Positions 1-12,106 of a DNA stretch of 64,000 nt are shown here, in pieces. How positions within the stretch are numbered: the first letter of the stretch is position 1; each line of letters begins with the position of its first letter. The DNA comes from Medicago truncatula (taxonomy: Eukaryota > Streptophyta > Magnoliopsida > Fabales > Fabaceae). The stretch covers positions 35,376,494-35,440,493 of the forward strand of contig NC_053045.1 in the NCBI RefSeq assembly GCF_003473485.1, read 5' to 3'. Under the pieces are notes generated by a model, which saw only the letters and a list, made by a program, of their open reading frames with translations, was not told the DNA's origin and made no database searches. Both the position numbers and the translations under genes were made by a program.

Positions 1-2475
1 AGAACAGAAAGTGATCCTGTAAGGATAATAAATCCAGTAACTCAAATAAGAGAGATAAAAACAAAGGTAAAAAAAAAACAAAAGGATAGTTGTAATGTGA
101 GGTTCTTAAGTTTGTAGGACATTAAAAATTTGTAATATATAAGAATGTATATGAAACCAGATAATTTGTACGTCGCATTCCTTGAATAGACTCTTCATGT
201 TCTGTGAATAAGATTAATTGGAGAAAGATCAATTTAGAATCTGTATCAATCAATCATGGCCCACAATTTTTTTTTACCAAAATGTGGTGTTGAGATGATC
301 AAATCAAAGAAAGGATGTTCTTTTAAGTTGATTGTGACTTAACCTTTATTTTTGCACATGAAGGCCATGTTACTCTTGCCTCCGAAATCCATCTGTTAAG
401 ATTAGATCATTCCAACAACTTGAAAATGCTTATGTTTGAACATTCAACACTTAAATAGTACCATATATGTAGTGTTATGTGAAAATGTAAATTATGTTGT
501 GAATTGCCATTTTTAATTTTCTGTTGGCATTACCTGAAAACATGTTGAACCAAATTGAGGTTGTTTAAGACAACCTATAAAAGAAGATGTTCTATATTTG
601 GATAAAGTTGCTTCTTGTGATAATAGTGGGGATTTAAATTTAGAAAAGTTTACATAAAATGAACTCATTGCCATGTGAATTGTGAACAATACCTAAGTCT
701 AGCTAGAGTATCAATACCTATGTTTCTTTGTAATAAGGATAGTTAAGTAACATGCAAGTGTAGATCTCACGTAATATGTATTAATCCATAATCACACAAA
801 AAATGACTACTTAGTGTGTATTTGGAAATTGTAGTTTCTTACAATTTTATGTACAATTGTGGCACTTATTAGGTGAAAGTTCTCTATCAACAACTATTTG
901 TCAAGTTTAGAGAGATCTAACTATTTCTTCTTCAAAACATTCATTATGTTATGTTATTAAGTATTTTAGAAAAAGTGCGATATGAAGACTTTTCAGAAGA
1001 CCATTCAACTAACTGACTATGATTATACAATGATTTGATTGTAATAATAATTTTTAGTTGCCAAATGACAGTTGCATCCCAATTCTACTTTTGTTTTATT
1101 TCAATTATTCATTCTTATCCAATAAACGTAAGCTTCTGTCTCTAAATTTAAGCTGCAACAAGGATTACGAAAGGAGATCTAAAATACACCCCAAACATTA
1201 ATTTAGATGTACATATTCATTTTTTTTTAACAAACATATTAAAAAAATTATTAATTTTGTGTTGTTCAAAATTGTAATTCTAAACAATTTGTATTGCTCG
1301 AAAATGGATTTTTGAAACTGATTTGGATTTTCTACTATTACAACATGATGTTGTAACAAATTTTGATCGTATGATTTCAAGTTAATCGCTTAGATTGTTT
1401 ATATTTAACTTTACTAATATACAATATAAATTGTGTGATCTTAAATCGGCCATTCAGATCGCCTATTGTGTGAAAACCATGTGAACGTGTTGTTGTAATC
1501 TAGGTCATTCAGAAACCCTCAAGGTTTTTAAAGAAAGTAGGTCCCTTAAATTGTTATTGCATGTACTAACCGAAGTACTAAAGGACCCTTCCTAAATTCA
1601 CGCCTTGCCTCAAAATAAAAAAGGACCCTTCCTTCCTTGTTTAACATCCATAGGTTGTTGTACCTACTGATAACTACTTATGTATTTTGGTCTGCTCATT
1701 GTACCTACATAAAAGAACATCAACATAGAAACTTCACTTGTGAAATTACAAAACACCAAAATTATTAAACAGGTGGAAGTTAGATGTTTTTTCCAATTAG
1801 TAAAGTAATCCCTCAAGTCCATTTCCATCCACAATCTAATGTCATTATAGTTTATTCCACTATATTCCTTTTTTCCAATTATACAATGATAACCTTAACT
1901 AACCTCATTGCAGATCACAACAGAGAAAGCATAATTTTACTTTTCTTCATTGGAGCTGAAATGTGTCCCATTTTGACAATGACGCTATTTAGTACCTCAG
2001 CCACTAATCTATTCATTTTCTTCACATACTCTAAATGAGTACATCAAGAACCATTAGGGATAAATAAATTTAAACATTCAGAATTTTAAATAACTAAATT
2101 AAAATTCAAGATACCAAAGTAGTGAAAGTACTGGTAATTATTTATTCAATAAATCAATGATGGTGGAAATATCAAAGTAAGAAACATTCAACTACAATTT
2201 CTACCAATAGTATATTACCTAGTCCATGTCAATATGATCTCTCTTCTTTCTTTTTGACAGTATCAATATATAACAGCTACTACACAGGATTAACATTTAT
2301 AATAAACAAAAAAAAATTAATTTTTTTAATCTTTTATTATTAAATCATACAGATTTGCTGCTTGGGTTTATTGGCTAAGGAAAATTAATGTTATACAATT
2401 TCAACACCAGACAAAAATGAAATAAGTTACAATACAACTGAAGAGGAAATACATCTCAAAGTTCTAATTATATAT
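1..2475. other. AT-rich intergenic stretch, no gene seen
   Basis: I see no protein with a recognisable domain, no RNA gene and no clear terminal repeats here. A plus-strand open frame at 1784-2038 is rich in Phe, Ile and Thr and matches no family I know. The stretch probably includes the 3' flank of the minus-strand YEATS gene that ends at 2476. Confidence 0.6.
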
Positions 2476-5400
2476 CTATTGGTCAGGAGAAGATTTAAGC
2501 TGCTTATGCTGTCCATCGATCAAACTAATCTGTCGTTTGAGTTTTGAAATATGAGCTTGAACCTACGCCAAGGAAAAGATGAAATAACTATCAGTTGGCA
2601 ACACAGTTTTCTCACAAGGTTAAGATGACAGTGTCATTCAAAGTCTTCAACAAAGAGTAAAGCATATTATAATTTGTGCAACAAGTATTATTCAGCATGT
2701 ATCTACTTCCGCAAATGGGGATACATAGCATCAATAATTAGCTTATTTAAGCTTATCTTATAACATAAGCACTTGTGTAGTTTGAGTTAACTCATGAAAC
2801 AGTTTATGACTTGTCCATACACTATTTTCGTCGACTTGTTTCAGTAAATTATACACAATAGCCTTTGATTTTTGAAAACATACACCTTGTATCTAAGTAG
2901 TTTAACCACATTTCCCTTTCGATGATAGAATTAACTTATTCATAAACGCTTATATGATAAGCACTTTACTACTTTGTTTACCCAAATGGACCCAACTCGA
3001 GCAATCAACATGACAACAGCTTATTAACAAAATACAAGGAAAAGGACCATCACACAGAGTTTAGCATACCGAACATGGTCAATGATTTGGAGAAAATAAG
3101 TTCCTCTATAAAGCATGATCACAGAAATAAAAAATAAATCATGGAAACAGTATATCTTTGGTCTTATGACTTAGAATGACTTACTAGTATATATTATTTA
3201 GAAGTGCATTATGATAAGCATTTTGAATATTCAGCCCGACATAGAAATTATTAGAACACACATGACCCACAATTGATAATAATGGATGTCAGAAGCAAAT
3301 CCTTTAATGAAGAGGCACAGGTGATAGTACGAGATAGCTATTACATAAAACTGAAATAATGTTAATTTGCATGTACAATGTCTTTTCTGTCTTTCTCTCT
3401 GACCTGTAAATTGATGAAAGATAATAAAGGATGACAGAAAGCAAACTCTTCAATGAAGAACAAGCTCTTTCTTTAGAAGTTGAATTAAATCATTTAGTTA
3501 CAAACAGGAATTCCTCTCATGCACAGGTCAGTACAGCCAATAATCTTATTTGAGTAAAATTTGCACTAATAATTCAAAGACAATTCTTTTAACTCTACAA
3601 ATCCCAAAATTGGACGTAAGCATCGTCCAAACAAAAATAGAGTTGAAGTACAGAACAAAAGTTTTGACTGATAAGTCATCATTATATATTATGAACGAAG
3701 AACAAAGAAAATATTTAGGAAAGATGTTTTCCATTAAATATATAGTGAAATTGGACCAAACTCATAAAGGTTGATTTTATTACACTTCTATACAAAGAGG
3801 ACTAACAGATATATGTACACTGCATATGCAAATTCTAACTTTTAACCCTAGTTAAACTAACTTTTTAATTTCTATTTTTGTTTATTTATACAAATATTAT
3901 ATAAATTTTAAATAAAGAACAAATAAGTACCATATGTAAAAGTAAGGTGGAATCGCGTCACTATCAGCCACCTGACCATGTAATGGAGGGATCCTAAATA
4001 ACTAAGATTAAATAGATTTTTCTTTCTTCATATAGAAGTACACAATTTTTTGTAAGGAACAAAGCTGAAAAGCTTCTATTACCAAGACCAGAAGTTTATT
4101 TAAGCATATTTATTAGTATAAAATAGCATTATGATATACACTCTGAACATTCATGCCCCACATAGAAATTATTAGAACAATCTAATCCACAATATATTGA
4201 TGATAATGGATGCCAGAAACAAATCCTTAAATGATGAACAAGCACAAGAGATAGTACAAGATAACTATGAAATATTTTGAATAAAACCATTTAGTCACAA
4301 ACAAGAATCCTCTACATGCACAGGTAACTACAACCAATAATCTTATTTAAGAAAAATGAGATGCATTCTATTCTAATTAAGACAAAGGCATAATTATTCT
4401 GAGTCAACTAATAATCACAAAAGTGGGCCATAACCCATAAGCATCACGTAAACAAAAATAAACTTCAATTGTAGAACAGAAGTTTTGAATCTTTAACTGA
4501 CGATTCTTGATTATATGTTTAGGAGTGTGGAGAAGAATACTTAGAACAAAATCATAAAACTTGATGCTATCACACTCATGTACAATCGACATTTCTAGGG
4601 TGATAAAGAGCCAAACACGTGTACATGTATGATATCAGACTTCATTATTAGTAAGGATGCAACCATATACTTGCCGTAAATTGTTGATTCAAATTCAAAT
4701 AAATGTATCATCATGGCAACAACAACTATTTCGACTTCCACAAATATTACATATTTTAAATATGATATTATGTCAATCATACCTGCTGACGAGCTGCTGC
4801 CAGCTGCAAGAGTTCATCTGCTTCTGAGAAATTCAGGAACCATTGGCTTAAGGGATTATCTTTAGTGTCACCTCTCCTCCGTTTACTAGCATCTTCGATC
4901 GGAACTGCATTTATAGATAATGTAACGTTAATTAAACTCAAATGTGGAAAAATGAAAGCCGCAGGTGACTATGGCAATTGCAGAGTAACATACTAGGAGG
5001 AGGCAAGGTAAGCCCAGCAGGTAGTCTTGGCATGTTCACAACTGGGTGATTCTGCAGACGAGCTAAAAAAGCTTCAGAGGGGTCGGGGAAAACTACCTCA
5101 TCATAAAATTCCACAACAACAGGCTTCTTTGTGGAATAGGAACTGCTTTCATCATCTGGATACAACCTCAACTGATGATATCTGTATATACATTACACTT
5201 CAATAAAAAACAAGATTCAGAAATTATTTTGACATTCACAAAATATGGTTTGCAATCTGCATGATTTATACCAGTGAATAGAATAATAGACCTATGGTCA
5301 TGTAGTATATCAATGAATAATTTTCAAGCACTGGAATCGTATAACTGCATGCTCTAATAAAAACATAACACGATAGATATTAGTTGTTTTATAATCATTT

Positions 5401-6980
5401 AAGCTTATCATTATTAATAAAATGTGGCACAAAAGCAAACCAAACTACTAACTCAATCTAACCGAACTTAGCAGGGCATAGAGCCACAGTACCACAAGAC
5501 TTTACAAAACAAAAGCACATTGTTGGCGATATGTAACAAACAGGACCTAAAACACTATTTGAGATTTTCCCTACTTTTGAGCAACTTTGAACCTCTACAC
5601 TGAAGCAAGAGAGTACAGTATCACACAAAAGGGTAAAGAAACTTTATTTGCCCCATAAACAGGCAACCAAAGACTAAATCAAAAACAACATCAAACGACT
5701 CACAAGTTCACAGGCTTGTCGCAAACATCGCTGTGAAAATAAAGTGTGATGGCAATTTCAAATTCTCCCCATCCTGCCTCTGACAACTCAAAAGGAGGTG
5801 CATCCACAATCCTTGTGGGATTATTGAAACTAGTATGTAACTGAAAAACAACACGCTTTACAATAACCCCCAGATCCTCGTTGGATGCTCCACGAACATA
5901 TATAGTCCATTTATGTGATTGATACCTTGTATAACATAAATATTGTCACCTTAGTACATTTTTTTTGTGTGAAGGAAAAACCCATTTAAGCAATACATTT
6001 ATTAATTAATAAAAAAAACAATTGAAGGATGCAATGTAAGTTACTTACTCACTAGCTTTTTTGCCAAGCCAAAATGATACGTTCCCGTATACTATTGGAA
6101 CACTAATTTCTACATCTTTGAGTTTCTTACCCGAGTTCTACACAAAAAGTAATATAAGCAATTAATTAAGCTTTTAATGTAACAAAAGATAACATAAAGA
6201 CAAATTGTTTGCATATAAGCTACAAACTATAAGCTGTTTTCAATAAGCTATCATGGAAAACTTATATAAATAAGCTGAAAATAGCTTAAGAAAATGTTAT
6301 AAGTTGTTTCGATCAGTTCTCCCAAACCCAAAAGTGTTTACCTCAATAGATAAGACCAAAAAATCTTTGAATAAACAAATTAATTTAACGCTTACAGTAA
6401 TATAAGTGTTTATTCATAAACTATTTCTATAGTAAAAGATAAAATAAAGGCAAACTATTTGCATATAAGTTGTTTTCATAAACTATTCAGGAAAGCTTAT
6501 TGAAATAAGCTAAAAACATCATAAGGAATGCTATAAGCTATTATTTCTATAAGCTCTTCCCAAATAGTATCACAAATGTTTGTATCAGTAAATAAGCTTA
6601 AATGATTCAATTCAATCAAGCTCATTATCAATAAGAGATTCTACTTCAGTAAATAGACAAATTTCTCTTCGCATTCAAAAATCATTTTCAAATTTAACAT
6701 TCTACAGATTGATTTCAAGGTTATTGCAGTGTCATAAAAAATTGTACCAAATCAAAGCTTTCAAATTTGAATAAAGCTGCAAACTTTATGCACACCAAAA
6801 AAGGGTATGGTTGTAAAAACCGTTATTATGAGATTTTAACCGAATCAGAATCAAAAGAAAGGTTACCTTCTTATCATTGTCTTCGGATTTGCCCATTTTG
6901 ATTGGGTGAGAATTAGGGGTGGGACCACTTAATTGAGACTGATCTTGATCGTGATTTTTGGAAGATGAGGTGTTGAGCAT
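2476..6980 (-). CDS. YAF9A: YEATS-domain protein, YAF9A/GAS41 (TAF14-like) type
   Basis: Six exons read on the minus strand: 6980-6867, 6137-6049, 5925-5704, 5181-4994, 4904-4783 and 2562-2476. They join in frame to 273 residues; Arabidopsis YAF9A is about 268. All introns are GT-AG. The N-terminus is Ser/Gln-rich (residues 1-35). The YEATS fold follows (about 40-150), with '[18 protein letters not shown]', 'HKWTIYVRG' and the signature GWGEFEI that shapes the acyl-lysine reader pocket. A Pro-rich linker ('[16 protein letters not shown]') leads to a C-terminal coiled coil ('[24 protein letters not shown]'). In the family this subunit recruits SWR1 (H2A.Z exchange) and NuA4 (H4 acetylation) to acetylated chromatin. 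The start is the first ATG and gives the family's Ser-rich N-terminus. Intron 5 is long (2220 bp) and repeat-filled. Confidence 0.94.
2735..2995. repeat. MITE-like repeat in YAF9A intron 5
   Basis: Carries the 'AGCTTAT...ATAAGCACTTGTG' and 'CTTATATGATAAGCACTT...GTTTACCCAAATGG' blocks of a common plant short repeat built from AAGCTTAT-type words. It lies wholly inside intron 5. I did not find a clean target duplication, so the edges are approximate. Confidence 0.5.
3190..4345. repeat. Duplicated segment in YAF9A intron 5 (3190-3545 and 4095-4345)
   Basis: Two direct, diverged copies share 'CACATAGAAATTATTAGAACA', 'AATAATGGATG', 'ACAAATCCTTAAATGA', 'GATAGTACAAGATA' and 'CAACCAATAATCTTATTT' in the same order, about 0.85-0.9 kb apart. 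The arrangement is an intronic tandem duplication with later drift. No reading frame is shared. Confidence 0.6.
6190..6620. repeat. Tandem 'TAAGCTGTTTTCATAAGCT' repeats in YAF9A intron 1
   Basis: Two consecutive copies of a widespread plant element with 'AAGCTGTTTTCA', 'AAATAAGCTGAAAA' and 'CTCCCAAA' words, near 6215-6335 and 6460-6610. They probably belong to the same family as the repeat at 2735-2995 in this gene. Confidence 0.55.
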
Positions 6981-7079
6981 ATCAATTTATGAATTCGTCA
7001 CGGAAATCGAATCTGAATCTGAGAATCTGATTCTAGGGTTCGTCACTGTCTGAAAATTACACGGTGCAGTTTCTGCGTG

Positions 7080-7245
7080 TTACGACGTCGTGTTAAACGT
7101 GCGTCGGTGACGATTGGTTAACGGGCTGGGACTGAAACCTGAATGGGCTCGTTGAAATTGCGTTTTTAATGGGCCAGCTGAATGTTTTACTCTCTTTAAA
7201 ACACGTTTTGAATTATAACACCCCCCCTCTCTCTCTCTCTTTGTG
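7080..7245 (-). promoter_or_regulatory. YAF9A 5' region with site-II-like motifs and a CT tract
   Basis: Just upstream of the minus-strand gene, GGGCY/RGCCC words occur near 7121 (GGGCTGGG), 7144 (TGGGCTC) and 7171 (TGGGCC). A pyrimidine (CT)n tract lies near 7225-7242. TGGGCC/T site-II elements are typical of plant housekeeping promoters. The assignment rests on motif and position only. Confidence 0.45.
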
Positions 7246-7249
7246 ATTT

Positions 7250-8015
7250 GATTGATTTCTTTTCCTTGTTTTATGTTTTTTTACTGACACAAGAAGAGAG
7301 ATTAGTGTTGAGTATAGTTGTCTGTTGATTGACTCAGATGGACATGTTTGGTTCACCCAGATGAAACTTACAACAACACGAGAACCATGTTCTCTATATT
7401 AGGTCAATATAGTTTGAAGGAATCGATCAATTTATACAGTACCTTAGTGAGATTTGTCCATTCTGTTCAGGCAAGTTTGATTCACCCTAGGACATATTAA
7501 AATGTCAGGCATGTATCGATGACCTAGAAGAAGAAGTTTGTTTAGATGATCCATTATTTTCTTTGTGTTTACTTATGTTGTCGCAATTATCTTGTTTGAC
7601 TATGATCCAAATATTGTTATAGCATCAGCTAGTAACATAAGAATAACGAAACAATGAATCACAAGACAATAAACACAATTATTTGATTACACAATTTGGC
7701 CAAGTGTTACATCTGCGACTGTAGAGAAGCTATAGTCCTGTATTATTACTTGAGTGAATTAGACTTAATGTTACAGTACATACATATTACAACAATACTC
7801 CTAAACCATAGGCGATCACCCCTTGCACTCCCGACAAACACTGTTGGGTCTAACGCACATTTGAGCCAAACAAAAGAGCAATGGGGAAGGTCATTCCAAC
7901 ATGCTAGGCTCTTTGCCCCTTACCTCCCTCTTCTGTGCGTATAAGCCACAATCAACATAGATAATATGCTATATTGTCAAAAAAATCTTATCCTAGTCCT
8001 AGTAATCTTGGCAGT
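7250..8015. other. Intergenic, no assignable gene
   Basis: I see no gene. A plus-strand frame at 7696-7944 covers a stretch ('CACTCCCGACAAACACTG...') that reads like an old repeat fragment rather than a host gene. Without a library search I cannot name its family. Confidence 0.45.
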
Positions 8016-8017
8016 TA

Positions 8018-8299
8018 CTCCCTACGTTTCAAAATAAATGTCGTTGTCAACCACTTTACACATGCAATGCATAACTTTGATTGTTAATATCTTTAATATT
8101 TAAAGTAAAAAATTTTAATTATCTAAAGTAAAAAATTATAAGAATTTAATATTTTAAAAGTATTTATCGAGACAACTCAAACAACATCTTACACATGCTA
8201 ATATTTGTATTTATATATTAGTTAAAAAGTAGGGTCAAAGTAAGTTATGTGAATAGTTCACACTGCAAAAATGCGTCATGTATTTTGAAATGGAGGGAG
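8018..8299. mobile_element. Stowaway-type MITE
   Basis: A 282-bp element. The left end CTCCCTACGTTTCAAAATA and the inverted right end (CTCCCTCCATTTCAAAATA when reversed) are the classic Stowaway terminal repeat. TA dinucleotides flank it at 8016-8017 and 8300-8301, the Tc1/mariner target duplication. It has no coding capacity, as expected for a MITE. Confidence 0.85.
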
Positions 8300-8384
8300 T
8301 AACATTTAGGGGGTTTGAAAAACCTATCATTTACAAGCTAGTGAGTTGACTCAAGCGAGTTTAGAAATGAATAAAAAAAGAGTA

Positions 8385-8760
8385 ATGATCTTTGTACAAC
8401 CCTTTTGAGACAACTTGTGGTACAACCTTGTTGTTCTTCCTTTTTATTGGTCAAAAACAATAGAAAAAAAAGAAAGAAAAAGAGAGAATAAGAATATAAT
8501 GTGAATATGACAATGAAAGTTGTCTAAAAATTATACTAAAATGAATGTATAAATATCATTTCTCATAAAAAAAGAGAAATGATATTTGAACATCTATTTT
8601 GCGACAACTTTGTGACAACTTTCTTTCTCATACTTACATTACTTTTTACTTTATCTCTCTCTATTGCTTTGATTTTCGTGCAAATACTTTTTTTTTTTTT
8701 TTTTTTTTTTGTAAATTATGGTTGTTCCAAAAGTTATCAATAAAATAGTTGTTTAAATAA
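8385..8760. repeat. Inverted MITE-like repeat pair
   Basis: Two arms share 'AATGATNTTTGNACA' and 'GACAACTT' words. They meet at a near-perfect palindrome around 8544-8592 (ATAAATATCATTTCTC facing GAGAAATGATATTTGAA). A poly-T of about 20 lies near 8690-8710. It looks like two related MITE arms in head-to-head contact; the family is uncertain. Confidence 0.45.
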
Positions 8761-8989
8761 CACTCCTCTAAAAAAACTAGCTACTACAATAAGCATCAGG
8801 TTTCTTTGTTTGTTAACAAAATTCAAGTGGTGGGTACATCAAATGGTGGTGAATTCAAACCATGTATAATTTCTAAATCTTTGATAAAAGACGTCCTAGA
8901 CAATATCATGTGAACCTTCCCGTCCCTTTGCATAGCTCTTCAATTATTTATGTACCCTATAGTCGTTTTTCCTAACAATAAAGTATTTT

Positions 8990-9072
8990 TTTGGTATTGA
9001 TCGAGGTTTGAACCCCGACCTTACATATTTTATGCATTATTTCAACCAACTAAGCTAAGTTCACGAGGACAA
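8990..9072 (-). mobile_element. tRNA-derived SINE fragment (Au-like)
   Basis: On the minus strand an A-box-like 'GAACTTAGCTTAGTTGGTTG' is followed by a B-box-like 'GGGGTTCAAACCTCG'. This matches the layout of the tRNA-like SINE common in legumes. It is short and probably truncated at one end. Confidence 0.55.
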
Positions 9073-9429
9073 TTCACTTTTGAGTTAAACATATATAAAA
9101 TATTCCAAACAAAAAAATCAAGTTATTTATTCCTTTTTTTTTTTAGCAAAACTTATTTATTCCTTATAAAAAAAAAGCTTAATACATCATTTGGTCCCTT
9201 AACTTATTTTCAGTTTTCAATTTGGTCATCTAACTATAAAGTGTCTCAATTTGGTCCCATAAATCTTCTTCCGTTTACCATTTTGGTCACGTCCGTGTGT
9301 TTTTTAATATCTAATATTTTTAATATGTTTTCGACCATTCGATTGCAGGTCTATTATGTACCACCCTGAACCACCAACACCTAATTTTTTCCCTTTCTTT
9401 ATCTTCTTCCTTCCACCACTTCTTCATAT

Positions 9430-10745
9430 TTTTTTTTTGAACAACAAAATTTTATTAAAAGGTTACCATGGCACCATGGCTGAAAACGCCTCATAATACA
9501 ACCAAAATCCAGAAATTACACAATGGCCTGCCCAAGCAAAAACCAAAACTCCCAACAGCATGACCTTAGAAATACGTCTTCCCCTAAGCCCAGTGGCGGA
9601 GCTAGAAAAAAAGTCTAGGGTGGACCATAAATAGTGATGGAGCTTAATTTTCTTACAAGTACATTTTATCATTGGTTAGTTCCAATGACTACAAATTTGT
9701 TATTTGTTGAATATAATTCAAACCGGTATTTTAAAATCTGAACCGTTTATCAACCTTAATAAAGTACAAGATAATTGATCGAACAACTAGGTCATTGAAC
9801 CTAACGACTGAATTAAATGACTCGACTTCAATAAACAGATGTATAGGTATTAAATCGAATTGAATCAAACGATCGAGTAAAAAAAATTAAAATAAAACTC
9901 ATGACATATATATTAATGTAAAAAAGATCATTACATAAGAAAATATACTTATAATCAAGTACAATAATGAAATATATTTTAATTTAATAAAGAATATAGT
10001 ATTTTTTTTACCTTATTTTTTAGGATGTATATTTTTTTACCTAAAAAATAATGTTTATACAATTAAATATTTTTATGATATCATGTTTTTTAAGGATATT
10101 TTAACATTTATGTTATATGTTATGCATTATAAAAGATGGTTGAGGTCCTCTTTTATATAAAAAATATGTTATGTGTTTTAAAAGAGAATTTTTTTGACAA
10201 AAAAAGAGTTGAAGTTCCCTTTGTTTAAAAAAAATAAAATAAAAGAGTAAAGAGACAATTGTACCCAAAAATAAGAGTAAGGAAGGAAAAGATTATTTTA
10301 AATTGAATAAAGGAGTTATGTTTTATTAAAGAAAGAAAGGATTAAGTAAGAAAAAAAAAAAGGATTATTTTAACAATTTTGAATGCTTTTTTTTTTTTTT
10401 TTTTTTATACAAAAGAAAATAAAAGAGTAATGAAAATGGCTTTGATAAGAGTTGAACCTAGCACATAAGACTTGGCAAAAAGACTCATAACCACTACAAC
10501 ATGCTACACAATCATCATATAATTACAAAAACATAATATATATAATAAGAAGAAAAAAATTGGGGGTGGGCCATGGCCCACCTTGGCCCATGAGGGGCTC
10601 CGCCTCTGCCTAAGCCACCAAAACAAAACAAAAACATGACTAAAAGCGCCCAGCAATGACAAGGGAAGAACATAAAACATAATTGGTTAAATCCCTCCAA
10701 GACCAAAGGTGTTAACTGCTAAGGCTTTGTAAAAAAAAACACCAT
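9430..10745 (-). mobile_element. 5'-truncated L1-type LINE 3' end, split by a hAT insertion
   Basis: On the minus strand the sequence ends 'CTTTTAATAAAATTTTGTTG' then TTC and a poly-A tail (poly-T at 9430-9439). This is the usual 3' end of plant L1-like LINEs. The upstream part is untranslated or heavily truncated; I see no reverse-transcriptase motif. 'TTCATAT' occurs just outside both ends and may be a short target duplication. The hAT element at 9591-10608 interrupts it. Confidence 0.5.
9591..10608. mobile_element. Non-autonomous hAT element with perfect 8-bp TSD
   Basis: The left end CAGTGGCGGAGC and the right end, read inverted as CAGAGGCGGAGCCCC, are hAT-type termini. Direct 8-bp copies of CCTAAGCC flank it at 9583-9590 and 10609-10616. 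The 1018-bp interior is AT-rich with no transposase frame, so it was mobilised in trans. It sits inside the LINE 3' end, which sits inside the Mutator-like element, giving a three-layer order of insertion. Confidence 0.88.
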
Positions 10746-11777
10746 TTATTCATATTCATATGAAATCCATCAATATTCATACAATATACCTTAAAAAATT
10801 CCAGAAAAATCAAATATTTAACCAACACATAAAATTCAGATTCATCAATTCATCCCTTCAACATCATGAATTCCTGGCTTCCACGAATTCAACATCAATT
10901 AGAACCCGAATTTGAACAAGAGAGAATATAATTTGAAGGATCTAAAATTAGTTTCTTCTTAAATTACACCACAATTCTTATAATTTGAAGGTTCTGGAAT
11001 TGAGTTTGGGTTAGAATTTTGGGAATTAGGGCTTGAATTATGGGTTCTGTCTATTGTCCCATTGTGTTTCCTTGGAACTAAATTTCATGGGTATTCCACA
11101 ATGGAGAGGACCAAAATGGTAAACGGAAGAAGATTTATGGACCAAATTGAGACACTTTATAGTTAGGGATTAAATTGAAAACTAAAATTAAGTTAAGAGA
11201 CCAAATGATGTATTAAGCCAAAAAAAAATAACTTAAGTTATTTATGCAACATATATATTCAGATTCAATATTAAAATCCAACTTTTTGACAAGATAAGTT
11301 AAACGATATTAAATCTAAAACCTTGTTCAATCTCATATATTAGAGATGTTTACACATAACTTTACTCTGGAATTTTCTTCAATTTTTTTTTTTTTTTGAC
11401 TGATACGCACGAAATGTTTCTAGCAACCTTGAAACACAAGTAACTTAACGCAGTCATTCCAATTCATGATCTTAACTTGGAGTAACTTCTAATATTATTT
11501 GATCAATAAATTTGTGGTTGAACCCGAGGAGCTATTTTTAAGCACTGCTTTTATTTTCCTTTTGATTCAATTGAAGAATGAATTCATTTAAGGAAGTAAT
11601 GATGCTGCTTTATATATCATAGAACTTGTTGAGATTTAGATAAAGGTAAAAATGATTTAACAATATGTTGTCATAACTTTCTCATTAAGGGAACATTTTG
11701 TTTCTGTAGGAATGATTGATACATGAAGAAACAAAATGAAAAAATATTTGTAACAGAAAAAAATAAAACTGCCTTCC

Positions 11778-11813
11778 GTGCAAATTAGCCTAATCTAATC
11801 TATCTTAATCTCC
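11778..11813 (-). promoter_or_regulatory. DST-like mRNA-instability element of the first SAUR
   Basis: Twelve bases beyond the stop of the SAUR at 11825-12106, the minus strand reads GGAG-ATTAA-GATAGATTAG then CTAATTTGCAC. This follows the GGA / ATAGATTA / CATTTTGTA three-block spacing of the DST element that destabilises SAUR mRNAs. Confidence 0.65.
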
Positions 11814-11824
11814 ATTAGCTTGAT

Positions 11825-12106
11825 TTACAGTTCACTCAAACGAGATGTGAGGTTTTGGAATTCATCCTCGCTGCAAGGAATTGTGAGACCACCCATAGGA
11901 TGATCATATCCAAATTCTTCTTCTGCTTGATTTAGTAATTCTTGAAACGATGGTTGGTTCAAGTATGATACTGGAATCACGAACCGTCTCATTCTATCTC
12001 CAACATAGACTGCGAGATAGCCTTTTGGGACTTCAAGTCCCTTGGTAGATTCTTGTGTTTTGGAAAATGATGGCATTCTAATAAGCTTTGCTATGCGGAA
12101 ACCCAT
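11825..12106 (-). CDS. SAUR protein, pair 1, minus-class
   Basis: A single-exon gene of 93 residues, the normal size for a short SAUR (auxin_inducible family). SAUR19-like proteins bind and inhibit PP2C.D phosphatases, which keeps plasma-membrane H+-ATPases active and promotes cell expansion. Core motifs: [11 protein letters not shown] (26-36), [18 protein letters not shown] (41-58), [17 protein letters not shown] (62-78). The ATG at 12106 begins [14 protein letters not shown], shared by all minus-class members here. An upstream in-frame ATG would add 65 residues absent from the other copies, so I rejected it. Divergent from the SAUR at 12992. Confidence 0.95.
   Translation of the reverse strand: MGFRIAKLIRMPSFSKTQESTKGLEVPKGYLAVYVGDRMRRFVIPVSYLNQPSFQELLNQAEEEFGYDHPMGGLTIPCSEDEFQNLTSRLSEL

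Larger units (their letters stand above)
9177..11219. mobile_element. Long-TIR Mutator-like (non-autonomous) element hosting nested insertions
   Basis: Inverted ends of about 120 bp (9177-9300 and 11100-11219) share 'GCTTAATACATCATTTGGTC', 'ACTATAAAGTGTCTCAATTT' and 'TTCTTCCGTTTACCATTTTG'. Each end is flanked by a run of nine A, compatible with the 9-bp Mutator target duplication though weak because it is a homopolymer. The interior has no transposase frame; it holds an L1-type 3' end that itself carries a hAT element. Confidence 0.7.

Noticed and set aside
1784-2038. 84-residue hydrophobic plus-strand frame
   Set aside because: No start context, no family motif and composition typical of AT-rich DNA. 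Not supported as a gene.
7696-7944. 82-residue frame near 7.7 kb
   Set aside because: It lies in sequence that looks like an old repeat fragment. No domain or conserved start.
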